Of a stretch of 64,000 bases of DNA, positions 26,026 through 34,439 are shown one piece after another. The translations under genes were made by a program, and so were the position numbers. Source of the stretch: Thalassobaculum sp. OXR-137 (lineage in GTDB: Bacteria; Pseudomonadota; Alphaproteobacteria; Thalassobaculales; Thalassobaculaceae). The number at the start of each line of letters is the position of its first letter. Within the stretch, counting starts at the first letter, position 1. Under the pieces are notes generated by a model. That model worked only from the letters and a program-made list of their open reading frames with translations, was not told the DNA's origin and ran no database searches. The stretch covers positions 682,001-746,000 of the forward strand of contig NZ_CP139715.1 of assembly GCF_034377285.1 (NCBI RefSeq). Direction: 5' to 3'.

Positions 26026-27927
26026 ATGGGTCAATTCGACGACGTCTATGCCGCGTGGCGCTCGGACCCGCAGGCGTTCTGGGCGCGCGCCGCCGAGGAT
26101 GTGGTGTGGACCAAGCGCTGGGACACCGTGCTCGACGACAGCAACCCGCCGTTCTACCGGTGGTTCGTCGGGGGCGAGACCAACACCTGCTACAACGCGG
26201 TCGACCGACATGTGGACGAAGGGCGCGGCAGCCAGCCGGCCATCATCTACGACAGCCCGGTCACCAAGACCGTGGAGACCATCACCTACGACCAGCTCAA
26301 GGAACGGACGGCCGCCTTCGCCGGCGCCCTGGCGGGCCTGGGGGTGCGCTATGGCGACCGGGTGATCCTCTACATGCCGATGATCCCCGAGGCGGTAATC
26401 GCCATGCTGGCCTGCAGCCGGATCGGCGCGATCCATTCGGTGGTGTTCGGCGGCTTCGCCTCCAAGGAACTGGCGACCCGGATCGACGACGCCAAGCCGA
26501 AGGTGATCGTCGCCGCCTCCTGCGGGTTGGAGGGCCAGCGGGTGGTCCACTACAAGCCGCTGCTGGACCGGGCCATCGAGCTGGCCGAGCACAAGCCGAA
26601 CGCCTGCATCATCAAGCAGCGCCCCCAAGAGGAGGCCTCCCTGGTCATGGGCCGCGACTGGCTGTGGGAGGACGCGGTCGACCAGGCGGAGCCGGCCAAA
26701 TGCGTGCCGGTCAAGGCGGAGGATCCCGTCTACATCCTCTACACCTCCGGGACGACCGGGAAGCCGAAGGGCGTAGTGCGCGCCACCGGCGGCCATCTGG
26801 TCACCCTGAAATGGTCGATGCCGAACATCTACGGCATGGACACCGGCGACGTGTACTGGGCCGCCTCCGATGTCGGCTGGGTGGTCGGCCACTCCTACAT
26901 CGTCTACGCGCCGCTGTTCCACGGCTGCACCACGATCCTCTACGAGGGCAAGCCGATCGGCACGCCCGATGCCGGCGCCTTCTGGCGGGTGATCGCCGAC
27001 CACAAGGTCAAGGCGATGTTCACCGCCCCGACCGCCCTGCGCGCGATCAAGAAGGAGGATCCCCAGGGCAAGCTGCTGGCGAACTACGACCTGTCCCATT
27101 TCCGCGCCCAGTTCCTGGCCGGCGAGCGCTGCGATCCGGACACGCTCAAATGGGCCCAGGACAAGTTGAACGTGCCGGTGATCGACAACTGGTGGCAGAC
27201 CGAGACCGGCTCGCCCATCGCCTCCAACTGTCTCGGCATCGAACTGCTGCCGTTCAAGCCGGGATCGCCGACCCGCGCCGTGCCGGGCTACGAGGTCCAT
27301 GCCCTGTCGCCGGAGGGCGAGGAGATGCCGCCGGGCGAGATCGGCTCGCTGGCGATCAAGCTGCCCATGGCGCCCGCCGCCCTGCCGACCCTATGGAACA
27401 ACGACGAGCGCTTCGTGGAAAGCTACATGGCCGAGTTCCCCGGCTACTACCAGACGGGGGATGCCGGCATCGTCGACGAGGACGGCTATCTCCACGTCAT
27501 GTCGCGGACCGACGACATCATCAACGTCGCCGGCCACCGCCTGTCGACCGGCGGCATGGAAGAGGTGCTGGCCAGCCACCAGGACGTCGCCGAATGCGCG
27601 GTGATCGGCGTCGCCGACGAGGTGAAGGGCCAGGTGCCGCTCGGCTTCCTGGTGCTGAAGGACGGGGTGAACCGGCCGCATGAGGAGATCGTGAAGGAGG
27701 TGGTCGCCATGGTGCGCGACCGCATCGGACCGGTCGCGGCCTTCAAGCAGGCGACGGTGGTCCACCGGCTGCCGAAGACCCGCTCGGGCAAGATCCTGCG
27801 CGCCACCATGCAGAAGATCGCCGACGGCGAGAGCTTTTCCACCCCCGCCACCATCGACGACCCGGCGATCATCGACGAGATCGGCGCGTCGCTGCAGACC
27901 ATCGGATACGCCCGCAAAGGGGCATAA
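26026..27927 (+). CDS. prpE: propionyl-CoA synthetase / acetyl-CoA synthetase-like
   Basis: A 633-residue AMP-forming acyl-CoA synthetase of the acetyl/propionyl-CoA synthetase group. It opens with YAAWRSDPQAFWARAAEDV, typical of PrpE. The ATP loop is LYTSGTTGKPKGVVR, followed by DVGWVVGHSYIVYAPL, NWWQTETGSPI, GYYQTGDAGIVDEDGY and the acetylatable catalytic lysine in RSGKILR. It activates propionate (and probably acetate) for the methylcitrate or methylmalonyl pathway; neither pathway is otherwise in the window. The ATG at 26026 has AGGGAGG upstream; the open frame extends 68 codons further without family similarity. An SDR gene follows after 14 bases. Confidence 0.9.
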   Translation: MGQFDDVYAAWRSDPQAFWARAAEDVVWTKRWDTVLDDSNPPFYRWFVGGETNTCYNAVDRHVDEGRGSQPAIIYDSPVTKTVETITYDQLKERTAAFAGALAGLGVRYGDRVILYMPMIPEAVIAMLACSRIGAIHSVVFGGFASKELATRIDDAKPKVIVAASCGLEGQRVVHYKPLLDRAIELAEHKPNACIIKQRPQEEASLVMGRDWLWEDAVDQAEPAKCVPVKAEDPVYILYTSGTTGKPKGVVRATGGHLVTLKWSMPNIYGMDTGDVYWAASDVGWVVGHSYIVYAPLFHGCTTILYEGKPIGTPDAGAFWRVIADHKVKAMFTAPTALRAIKKEDPQGKLLANYDLSHFRAQFLAGERCDPDTLKWAQDKLNVPVIDNWWQTETGSPIASNCLGIELLPFKPGSPTRAVPGYEVHALSPEGEEMPPGEIGSLAIKLPMAPAALPTLWNNDERFVESYMAEFPGYYQTGDAGIVDEDGYLHVMSRTDDIINVAGHRLSTGGMEEVLASHQDVAECAVIGVADEVKGQVPLGFLVLKDGVNRPHEEIVKEVVAMVRDRIGPVAAFKQATVVHRLPKTRSGKILRATMQKIADGESFSTPATIDDPAIIDEIGASLQTIGYARKGA

Positions 27928-27941
27928 GGAAGGGAATTGAC

Positions 27942-28721
27942 ATGCGTCTGGAAGGAAAAGTCGCCGTCGTCACCGGCGCGGCACGGGGGATCGGTGCGGC
28001 CATCGCCAAGCGATTCGCCCTGGAAGGGGCCAAGGTCGTGGTGTCGGACGCCGATCCCATGGCCGGCGATGCGTCGGTCGAGGCGATCAAGCAGGCCGGC
28101 GGCGAGGCGCGGTTCATCGCCTGCGACGTCTCTGACCGCGCCCAGGTCGCCTCGCTGATGGATCGCACCCTGGAAGCCTACGGCAGCCTGGATATCGCCG
28201 TGGCCAATGCCGGCGTGATCCACAACCACCCGTTCCTCGAGTTGGACGACGCCACCTTCGACCGGGTGATCGCGGTCAACCTGAAGGGCGTGTTCCTGAC
28301 CGGCCAGGAGGCGGCGCGGCGGATGGTCGATCGCGGCATCCAGGGCCGGATCGTCAATACCGCCTCGGTCAACTCGGTGATCGCACCGACGGGGCTCGCC
28401 GCCTACAACGCGTCCAAGGGCGGGGTGGCGCAGCTCACCAAGACCATGGCGATGGATCTGGCGGATTACGGCATCCGGGTGAACGCCATCGGCCCGGGCA
28501 GCGTGGCCACCGACTTGTTCCGCGCCGGCATTCTCACCGACAACGAGGCGATGCGCCGGGTGGAAATGCGCACGCCGATGCGCCGTGCGTCCGAGCCGGA
28601 GGAGATGGCCGGCGTGGCCCTGTTCCTGGCCAGCGACGACAGCTCGTACGTCACCGGCCAGGTGATCTACGCCGATGGCGGCCGCCTCGCCCAGGGACAT
28701 GTGATCCAGCCGAAGGACTGA
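27942..28721 (+). CDS. short-chain dehydrogenase/reductase (classical SDR)
   Basis: A 259-residue NAD(P)-dependent oxidoreductase. It has the cofactor motif TGAARGIGA (residues ~12-20), NAG in AVANAGV, the catalytic serine in NTASVNSV and the YxxxK pair in YNASKGG. The aspartate in VVSDADP after the second strand suggests NAD rather than NADP preference. C-terminal YADGGRLAQG fits the family. The substrate is unknown. It lies 14 bases after prpE and 4 bases before a GNAT gene, implying one operon. Confidence 0.9.
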   Translation: MRLEGKVAVVTGAARGIGAAIAKRFALEGAKVVVSDADPMAGDASVEAIKQAGGEARFIACDVSDRAQVASLMDRTLEAYGSLDIAVANAGVIHNHPFLELDDATFDRVIAVNLKGVFLTGQEAARRMVDRGIQGRIVNTASVNSVIAPTGLAAYNASKGGVAQLTKTMAMDLADYGIRVNAIGPGSVATDLFRAGILTDNEAMRRVEMRTPMRRASEPEEMAGVALFLASDDSSYVTGQVIYADGGRLAQGHVIQPKD

Positions 28722-28725
28722 AGGC

Positions 28726-29172
28726 ATGAGCGGCCAGGTAACGGTCCGAGCGATGACGCTGAGCGACGTTCCGCGCTGCGTCACCCTGTTGAACCAGCTC
28801 GGTTACGCGATGGACGCTGAGGTTCTCGCCGACCGACTGCGTGTCGTTCAGGACTCTCCGGGGCACGCCGTCATGGTCAGTGTGTTCGGGGAGGAGGTCG
28901 TCGGCGTCCTTCATGTGTTCCAACGCCCGGCCATCGAGAAGCCGACGGAGGCCGTCGTGCAGTCGCTGGTGATCGACGAGACCCGGCGCGGCCTCGGACT
29001 CGGCCGGCGCCTGATGGCTGCTGCCGAGAGTTGGGCGAGAGAACACGGTCTCTCATCCGTCAGCCTGGCGTCCCATGAGCGCCGGACGGACGCGCACGCC
29101 TTCTACACGGCCCTTGGATACGAAAACACCGACACGTCGAAGTTCTTCCGCCGAACGTTGGGTCCCTGCTGA
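28726..29172 (+). CDS. GNAT-family N-acetyltransferase
   Basis: A 148-residue GNAT protein. The N-terminus VTVRAMTLSDVPRCVTLLNQLGY starts the fold, and the acetyl-CoA loop is TRRGLGLGRRLM near residues 85-96. The C-terminal SHERRTDAHAFYTALGY is the motif common in amino-acid and aminoglycoside-like acetyltransferases. The acceptor is unknown. It is the last gene of the prpE-SDR-GNAT run and is followed by strong hairpins. Confidence 0.86.
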   Translation: MSGQVTVRAMTLSDVPRCVTLLNQLGYAMDAEVLADRLRVVQDSPGHAVMVSVFGEEVVGVLHVFQRPAIEKPTEAVVQSLVIDETRRGLGLGRRLMAAAESWAREHGLSSVSLASHERRTDAHAFYTALGYENTDTSKFFRRTLGPC

Positions 29173-29208
29173 CCTTGAGGCCTGCTCTCACTGCCGGGGA
29201 ACCGAGTC

Positions 29209-29273
29209 CCGGCCTGAAAGGCCGGCGGGGCGGATCGGCGACCGGGTCTTAAGAGCCCCGGTGCCGACCCGCC
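29209..29273. terminator. Two adjacent hairpins between convergent GNAT and hsp20 genes
   Basis: A perfect 7-bp stem with a GAA loop lies at 29209-29225 (CCGGCCT/AGGCCGG). A longer imperfect hairpin follows, with arms 29229-29246 and 29256-29273 (about 16 of 18 bases paired) around TCTTAAGA. The genes converge here, so a bidirectional terminator is likely. There is no T-run, so it would be a non-canonical intrinsic terminator or a transcript-end stabiliser. Confidence 0.5.
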
Positions 29274-29318
29274 TGCCCAGCCCCCCACGGGCCAGCCGGT
29301 CGACCGTCGTCGGACGGC

Positions 29319-29777
29319 CTATTCGAAATTCGGACGGGGATCCCCGGTCACGCCCTTGGGCGCGCGCTGGATATCGATACGGCGCTTGCCCTGAGACGCT
29401 TCCGCCTTCTTCGGCAGGGTGATGCGCAGGATGCCGTCCTCGCTATGGGCCTCGATGCCGCCCTCGTCCACATCCGGCGGAAAGCGGAAGCTGCGCCGGA
29501 ACGCGCCATAGGTCCGTTCGGAGAAGATGTAGCTGTCGGTCTTCTCGTTGCGCGAGGACCGCTTCTCGCCGCTGACAGTCATCTGATCGCCATGGACCTC
29601 CACATGGATGTCCTCCTCGCGCACGCCAGGCAGCTCGATCTCGATGACATAGGCGGAACTCGACGCGGTGGCGTCGGAGGGCGGGCTGAAGAACTCGGCG
29701 ACCCGATGGCCGAACCGCCGCAGCGGATCCATGACCTGGGGCCACCAGTCGGCTTGGGATGGAACGCCTTCGACCAT
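29319..29777 (-). CDS. Hsp20 / alpha-crystallin small heat shock protein
   Basis: A 152-residue ATP-independent holdase that binds unfolding proteins. The alpha-crystallin domain spans residues ~40-135: SAYVIEIELPGVREEDIHVEV, ERTYGAFRRSFRFPPDVD, and the A-x-x-x-n-G-I-L signature as AHSEDGILRITLPKK. The N-terminal arm mentions tryptophans (ADWWPQVMDPLRRF), as in other class A/HspC-like bacterial members. GGGAGG is 5 bases before the ATG. Upstream is a perfect FNR/CRP-family palindrome positioned for activation, suggesting control by oxygen, nitric oxide or redox state rather than only heat. Confidence 0.93.
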   Translation of the reverse strand: MVEGVPSQADWWPQVMDPLRRFGHRVAEFFSPPSDATASSSAYVIEIELPGVREEDIHVEVHGDQMTVSGEKRSSRNEKTDSYIFSERTYGAFRRSFRFPPDVDEGGIEAHSEDGILRITLPKKAEASQGKRRIDIQRAPKGVTGDPRPNFE

Positions 29778-29824
29778 TTCGACCTCCCTGGCTCATTTCC
29801 CAACGTCCCTTCAGGGACGGGGGA

Positions 29825-29867
29825 AACCTACGGGGAGAGCGCCGATAGCGCTTTGACCTGGGTCAAA
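29825..29867 (-). promoter_or_regulatory. FNR/CRP-type box and class II promoter for hsp20
   Basis: TTTGACCTGGGTCAAA at 29852-29867 matches the FNR/FixK/DNR-type pattern TTGA(C/T)-N4-(G/A)TCAA. A -10-like TAGGTT lies on the minus strand at 29825-29830, putting the start near 29818. The palindrome centre is then at -41.5, the textbook spacing for activation by this regulator family. The only gene downstream on this strand is hsp20, 48 bases after the -10 box; the chemoreceptor gene upstream ends at 29884. Confidence 0.65.
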
Positions 29868-29883
29868 TCGGTCCGTTAAACGC

Positions 29884-32016
29884 TCATCCGCGATAGGCCA
29901 GCCGCAGATTGCCCCAGATCCGGTTCGCCACGCGGATCGGGCAGTCGACCTCCTTCAGCACCTGCTTGTTGCCGCCGCCCATGTCGCGCACGTAGCTCTG
30001 GATCTTGTAGGGCTCGGTATTGCGGGCGGCGAGCAGGCCGGCGCGGTCGTCGAAGATCCGGCGGTTGCGGCTGTTCGCGGTGTTCCAGACCGTCTCCCCC
30101 GGCTTCTGCGGCTTGGAGAAGGCGGCGTTGTGGGTGGGGAGATAGGCGTTCCGGTCGACCGCGGCGCAGAACACGATGGCCGAGTTCTTCGCCACCACCG
30201 CCTCCTGGATCGCCGGGAACTGCTCGTCGGTCAGCGCCAGGAACCGGGTGGAGTACTGAACCGGATCGGTGCCTGCGATCGGGACGTAGTCCTCGTCGAA
30301 CAGGCCCGCCTGGTCCAGCCGGCCGGAGGAGAGCGCGCTCGCCAGGATGCCGGACAGCCTCTCGGCCGCGTCCCGGCACAGATCGACCAGCGGCGCGTCC
30401 TTGACCTTGGTCGCCTCCATGGCCTGCCGCACGCGGGCGAGGTCGGCGGCGCTCGGGTCGAGGAACTGAAGATGGGAGCCGAGCGGGCTGCTGCCGACCA
30501 CCCGGATCGGCATCCGGCCGATCCCCTCGACGTCCACCGCTCCGGTCTGCCCGGTGGCCGATTCCTCCAGGCCGGGGAAGAACAGTCCGCCGGACGGGGA
30601 GAGGTCGATCACGTGACCGGTCAGCGCGGCGCTTCCGACGGACAAGGTACCGGCAATGCCGACCGACACCCGCTCCGACTGTCCCGCCTGGCCGGTGCTG
30701 GAGGTGCGCAGCATGGTGACGATCCGCCGTTGGAGATCGCCCACATCGCGGCCGAGCCGGGTGGCGACCTCCGACAGCCGGTCGGCGGCGCGCAGGGACA
30801 TCTGGGCGGTGTCCTGGATTGCCCCGATCTGGTCGGCAACCTGCCCGGTCTCCAGCGAGGCGCGTTCGGCGCTGCGGGCGATCTCGGCGATGGCGGCGCG
30901 CTGTTCGTCGGCGGCCGACGAGACCGAGCCGGCGCGCTGGGACAGTTCCTCCACCCCGGCGACGATGCTGCCGAGGGCCAGATTGACCGAGTCGGTGGAT
31001 TCGGAGATCTGCTGGGTGCGTTCATGGACCGAGGCGATCGCCTGCTCGGTTTCCGCCGCGAGGCTCTTCACCTCGCCGGCCACCACGGCGAATCCCTTGC
31101 CCATGTCGCCGGCGCGCGCCGCCTCGATGGTCGCGTTCAGGGCCAGCAACCGGGTCTGTTTGGCGATGTTACGGACGAGTTCCGTCACCCCGCCGATCGC
31201 CGCCGCACTCTCGGTCAGGGCGGCCATCGCTGCCTTCGCCCGGTCGATATCCGCCAGGGTGTCCTCCGCCTTCAAGGCGGCACCGGTTGTCTGGTCGGAG
31301 ATCTCCTGGCTGGAGGCCTCCATCTCCTGGGAGGCGCTGGCGACGATGTTCACGCCCTCGCGGGTGTTCTCCGCACTGGCGGCGACCGTGCCGGTGGCCG
31401 AGGTCACGTCCCCGGCGATGCCCTCCAGCTGCCCGGCCACCTGGGTCAGGGTCTGCACTTGGTGGCGCACCTCCGAGAGGGTGGTCGACATCTCCCGTTC
31501 CAGGCTGTCCGACATGGCGGCCAACCGTCCCGCCGCATCGCCGTCCGGTCCGGTGCCCGGCGCGGCGCCGAGGCCGGCGGCCAGATCGGCGAAACAGCGG
31601 CGCAGGATCGTGCGGATCGCCTGCTCCTGCCGGTCCGATTTCCGCACGCTCTTCAGCGCACCGACGACCAGCTCCTCCGTCAGGGCTTCGTACTCGGCGA
31701 TGGCGGCGGCGGTCCCGATGCCGGCCTCGGAGCGCATCCGGGCGATGGTCGCGGACGTGGCGAACCGGGTCTCCCCCTGCGCCGCGGAACCGCTCGACAT
31801 GAGGGCAGCCCAATGCTCCTTCTGGGCACGCATGAAACGGTCGAGATCGCCGTTCTCGAAATGGGGAGCGATGTCGGAGCGGCCGATGCCCGAGCCGTAG
31901 AAACCCTCCAGCGCGGACCGCGCCAGCCGGTCGCCCTCGGGAACCGCTCCCTGGTCATCCAGCCGGAACAATCTTTGGATTTCCGCGATTTCTGGCGCGC
32001 CACTCCCAGACTTCAT
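29884..32016 (-). CDS. cytoplasmic chemoreceptor: globin-like + MCP + PilZ + C-terminal sensor domain
   Basis: About 710 residues without a membrane helix. Residues ~1-150 resemble a protoglobin sensor: [32 protein letters not shown], then [19 protein letters not shown]. Aligned by eye to globin-coupled sensors, the heme-ligand histidine position is an arginine. The MCP hairpin tip ([19 protein letters not shown]) is near 280-320. A PilZ-like segment at ~450-530 has DLSPSGG but a degenerate RxxxR (SERVSVG). The last ~170 residues form a further Cache-like domain ending [15 protein letters not shown]. The ATG at 32016 is favoured because AAGGGGG is 7 bases upstream; an ATG at 32022 adds two residues. 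Ligands are unknown. Confidence 0.85.
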   Translation of the reverse strand: MKSGSGAPEIAEIQRLFRLDDQGAVPEGDRLARSALEGFYGSGIGRSDIAPHFENGDLDRFMRAQKEHWAALMSSGSAAQGETRFATSATIARMRSEAGIGTAAAIAEYEALTEELVVGALKSVRKSDRQEQAIRTILRRCFADLAAGLGAAPGTGPDGDAAGRLAAMSDSLEREMSTTLSEVRHQVQTLTQVAGQLEGIAGDVTSATGTVAASAENTREGVNIVASASQEMEASSQEISDQTTGAALKAEDTLADIDRAKAAMAALTESAAAIGGVTELVRNIAKQTRLLALNATIEAARAGDMGKGFAVVAGEVKSLAAETEQAIASVHERTQQISESTDSVNLALGSIVAGVEELSQRAGSVSSAADEQRAAIAEIARSAERASLETGQVADQIGAIQDTAQMSLRAADRLSEVATRLGRDVGDLQRRIVTMLRTSSTGQAGQSERVSVGIAGTLSVGSAALTGHVIDLSPSGGLFFPGLEESATGQTGAVDVEGIGRMPIRVVGSSPLGSHLQFLDPSAADLARVRQAMEATKVKDAPLVDLCRDAAERLSGILASALSSGRLDQAGLFDEDYVPIAGTDPVQYSTRFLALTDEQFPAIQEAVVAKNSAIVFCAAVDRNAYLPTHNAAFSKPQKPGETVWNTANSRNRRIFDDRAGLLAARNTEPYKIQSYVRDMGGGNKQVLKEVDCPIRVANRIWGNLRLAYRG

Positions 32017-32079
32017 GCCCATTCCCCCTTACGGTCACGGTCTTTTTGCGCGATGACGCGAGGGGCCGGGGGTCTTTTC

Positions 32080-32940
32080 TTATGGGCTGAGTAACCACCT
32101 GCCGGGGGTCCCCGCCATCGTGTCGCCGGCCATGCGCCACCGTCCCGACAAAAATACTATCACGCCGAATATGGGCATGCTCTTCATAATCGTCTCATAT
32201 TCAATCAATCCGAACTGTAGGGCGCGGTCGATCTCGATTTCTGAGAGTGACCCTACTTTTAATACGACTTCCCGGTCTCCGAGATCGCTGTCCGGGTCCT
32301 CGGCCGAGGCCGGCCCGCGCCGGATTGCCGGATGGCCGGGCAGGTCGACCGCATTGCCGATCAGCGTGGCGGCCACATCGGCGGTCGCCGCATCCAGGGC
32401 CAGGACTGTCACCGCATCGGCGATCCCGAAGGAGTAGGAGCGCCCGCCGCGCCCGCTGGTCGCCACCCCGCGCACTGGGTCGGCGTGGCTCAGGACGGCG
32501 GTCCCGGCGAGGGCGGGCGCGTGCAGTTCCGGCACCAGCCCGACCTCGAAAGTCTGTCCCGGCGCCAGATGAAAGGAAATGTCGCCGCCGTCGTTCACCC
32601 AGGCGCGGGAGAGGTCGGGTGCGGCCGCCAGCATTACGGCCAGGATGTGATCGGCGACGGATCCGGCGACGGCGGCCATCGGCGTCACGAACCGACCGGC
32701 ATAGGGGGCGACGGCGGCGACCATGCGGCGGGCCACGGGACCGCTTACCCCCGGCGGCGGATCGACGATGGGTCGACGCAGGATCGTCAGCTCCCCCGCC
32801 AGCTCGGCCAGCAGCCCGTCGAAGGCGGCGACAGCCGCCCGCGCCGCGGCCTCGTGACCGGGGCCTTCCGCCTTGAGGATCAGGTCGATCGGGCCGTCCT
32901 GCAGGTGTATGCGGCCGTCGGAAAGGCGGGCGGCCTGCAT
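32080..32940 (-). CDS. UPF0280 family protein
   Basis: A 286-residue protein of the UPF0280 family (ApbE-related fold). Matching segments are DLILKAEG, MVAAVAPYAGRFVTPMAAVAGSVADHI, AWVNDGGDISFHL, GVATSGRGGRSYSFGIADAVTV and ADVAATLIGNAVDLP. No biochemical function is established. The distant relation to ApbE flavin transferases suggests a role with flavin or redox cofactors. It is the last gene of the molybdenum-hydroxylase operon, 8 bases after the 6-hydroxynicotinate-reductase-like gene, with GAGG before the ATG. The final ~35 codons are noticeably more AT-rich than the rest. Confidence 0.85.
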   Translation of the reverse strand: MQAARLSDGRIHLQDGPIDLILKAEGPGHEAAARAAVAAFDGLLAELAGELTILRRPIVDPPPGVSGPVARRMVAAVAPYAGRFVTPMAAVAGSVADHILAVMLAAAPDLSRAWVNDGGDISFHLAPGQTFEVGLVPELHAPALAGTAVLSHADPVRGVATSGRGGRSYSFGIADAVTVLALDAATADVAATLIGNAVDLPGHPAIRRGPASAEDPDSDLGDREVVLKVGSLSEIEIDRALQFGLIEYETIMKSMPIFGVIVFLSGRWRMAGDTMAGTPGRWLLSP

Positions 32941-32948
32941 GCCCGGCC

Positions 32949-34439
32949 TCAGCCGCCGCGGGCGGTCGTGCCCTGGGGCAGATAGGGCCAGGGATTGTCC
33001 GACGCCTGGGCTTCCCGGCGCAGATCCGGCCGGCTGTCCAGCACGTCGGCCAGAGGGCGGATGGCGTCCATGTAGCCGCCCAACTCCTCATAGGCCCAGC
33101 GCGGCAGGGTGAACTCGATCGGGGCGACCAGGGCCGGGGTCGGCACATAGCCGAAGGCGCCTTTCGGCAGGCGGGTCACGTCGACCATCAGCGTGATGCC
33201 GCCGCCCGGCCAGACATAGACCGGCGCGCCGCCGCAGGTGACCCGGGTGATCGCCGACTGAACCGAGCGGGTGAGCCGCACCGGGTTCTCGGTTACCCCG
33301 GCCCGCAGGCTGCCGCCGGCCCCGCCCATGAACAGCACGGTGCACAGCGCCGGTTCGCAATTCTCGCCGATCCGATCGACCACCACCTCCAGCGGTTTCG
33401 GCATTGGTTTGGCGACGAAATTCAGCCCGTCATCCAGCTCAAAATAGGCGCTGTCCTCGCCGGTCGTGGAGACCATGAGGATCCGTTCGCCGGGCCAGGC
33501 GGTCTTCGGATCGACCCGGTCGATGATGTCCAGCGGGTCGGTCACGTCGGTGCCGCCCCAACCGGAGCCGGGGTCGGCCACCTGGAAATACCGGCCGGGG
33601 GTGGATTTGCGGCCCCGCACCCGGATGCCGCCGGGCTTCATGTCGAGGAACTTTCCGGCCTGGTGCTCGCTCAGCACGCCGGTGATGTGGTCGTCCACGA
33701 CGATGACCTCGTCGGCATGGCCGAGCCACTGGCGCGCGAAGATGCCGATGGTGGCCGAGCCGCAGCCGACCCGCATCCGCTCCTCCTGCTTGCCGTCGAC
33801 GATCGGCGGCTTGCCGGCCTGGACGGTGACCTTGCTCCCGCCCTCGATCTGCAGGTCCACCGCCTCGCCGTTGCACAGGGCCAGCATGGCGGCGCAGGTC
33901 ACGGTGCCTTCCTTCTTGCTGCCGCCGGTCAGGTGGCGCACGCCGCCGAGCGACAGCATCTGGCTGCCGTATTCCGCCGTGGTCACATGGCCGACCGGCT
34001 CGCCATCGGCCAGCACCTGGGCCTGCTCGGGGCCGAGATGGCGGTCGGTGTCGATCTTCACCTTCACGCCGCAATAGCTGAAGATTCCCTCGGTCACGAC
34101 GGTGACCGTGTCCACTCCCTCCCACTGCGCGCCGACGATGAAGGGTGCCGGCTTGTAGTCGGGATAGGTCGTGCCTGAGCCGATGCCGGTGACGAAGACC
34201 GGCGGCTCGGCGACGATCCGGCCGTCCCAGTCGGATGCGTTCTCCAGGAACGGGACGACGGTGCCGTCGCGCTCGATCGCCCGCTCTGTCACCACCAGCG
34301 GGTCGAGGCGGACCAGGTCGCCGTCCACATTGGCGTAGCGGTCACAGGCGCCGGACTTGCCCTCGCGGATCCGGCAGAGCACCGGGCAGGCGTCGCAGCG
34401 CACGATGCCGTCGGGCAGGGTTTCCGTTTCCGCACTCAT
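32949..34439 (-). CDS. 6-hydroxynicotinate reductase-like iron-sulfur protein
   Basis: A 496-residue protein resembling 6-hydroxynicotinate reductase (Hnr) of Eubacterium barkeri, which reduces 6-hydroxynicotinate to its 1,4,5,6-tetrahydro form. The N-terminus has a cysteine cluster CDACPVLCRIREGKSGACD suited to an iron-sulfur cluster. Further conserved-looking parts are IGSGTTYPDYKPAPFIVGAQ, SYCGVKVKIDTDRHLG, MRVGCGSATIGIFARQW and a glycine-rich VLFMGGAGGSLRAGV. The ATG overlaps the stop of the Mo-subunit gene by 4 bases, so it is made together with a hydroxylase able to create a hydroxylated ring. Assignment of the actual substrate is inference. Confidence 0.75.
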   Translation of the reverse strand: MSAETETLPDGIVRCDACPVLCRIREGKSGACDRYANVDGDLVRLDPLVVTERAIERDGTVVPFLENASDWDGRIVAEPPVFVTGIGSGTTYPDYKPAPFIVGAQWEGVDTVTVVTEGIFSYCGVKVKIDTDRHLGPEQAQVLADGEPVGHVTTAEYGSQMLSLGGVRHLTGGSKKEGTVTCAAMLALCNGEAVDLQIEGGSKVTVQAGKPPIVDGKQEERMRVGCGSATIGIFARQWLGHADEVIVVDDHITGVLSEHQAGKFLDMKPGGIRVRGRKSTPGRYFQVADPGSGWGGTDVTDPLDIIDRVDPKTAWPGERILMVSTTGEDSAYFELDDGLNFVAKPMPKPLEVVVDRIGENCEPALCTVLFMGGAGGSLRAGVTENPVRLTRSVQSAITRVTCGGAPVYVWPGGGITLMVDVTRLPKGAFGYVPTPALVAPIEFTLPRWAYEELGGYMDAIRPLADVLDSRPDLRREAQASDNPWPYLPQGTTARGG

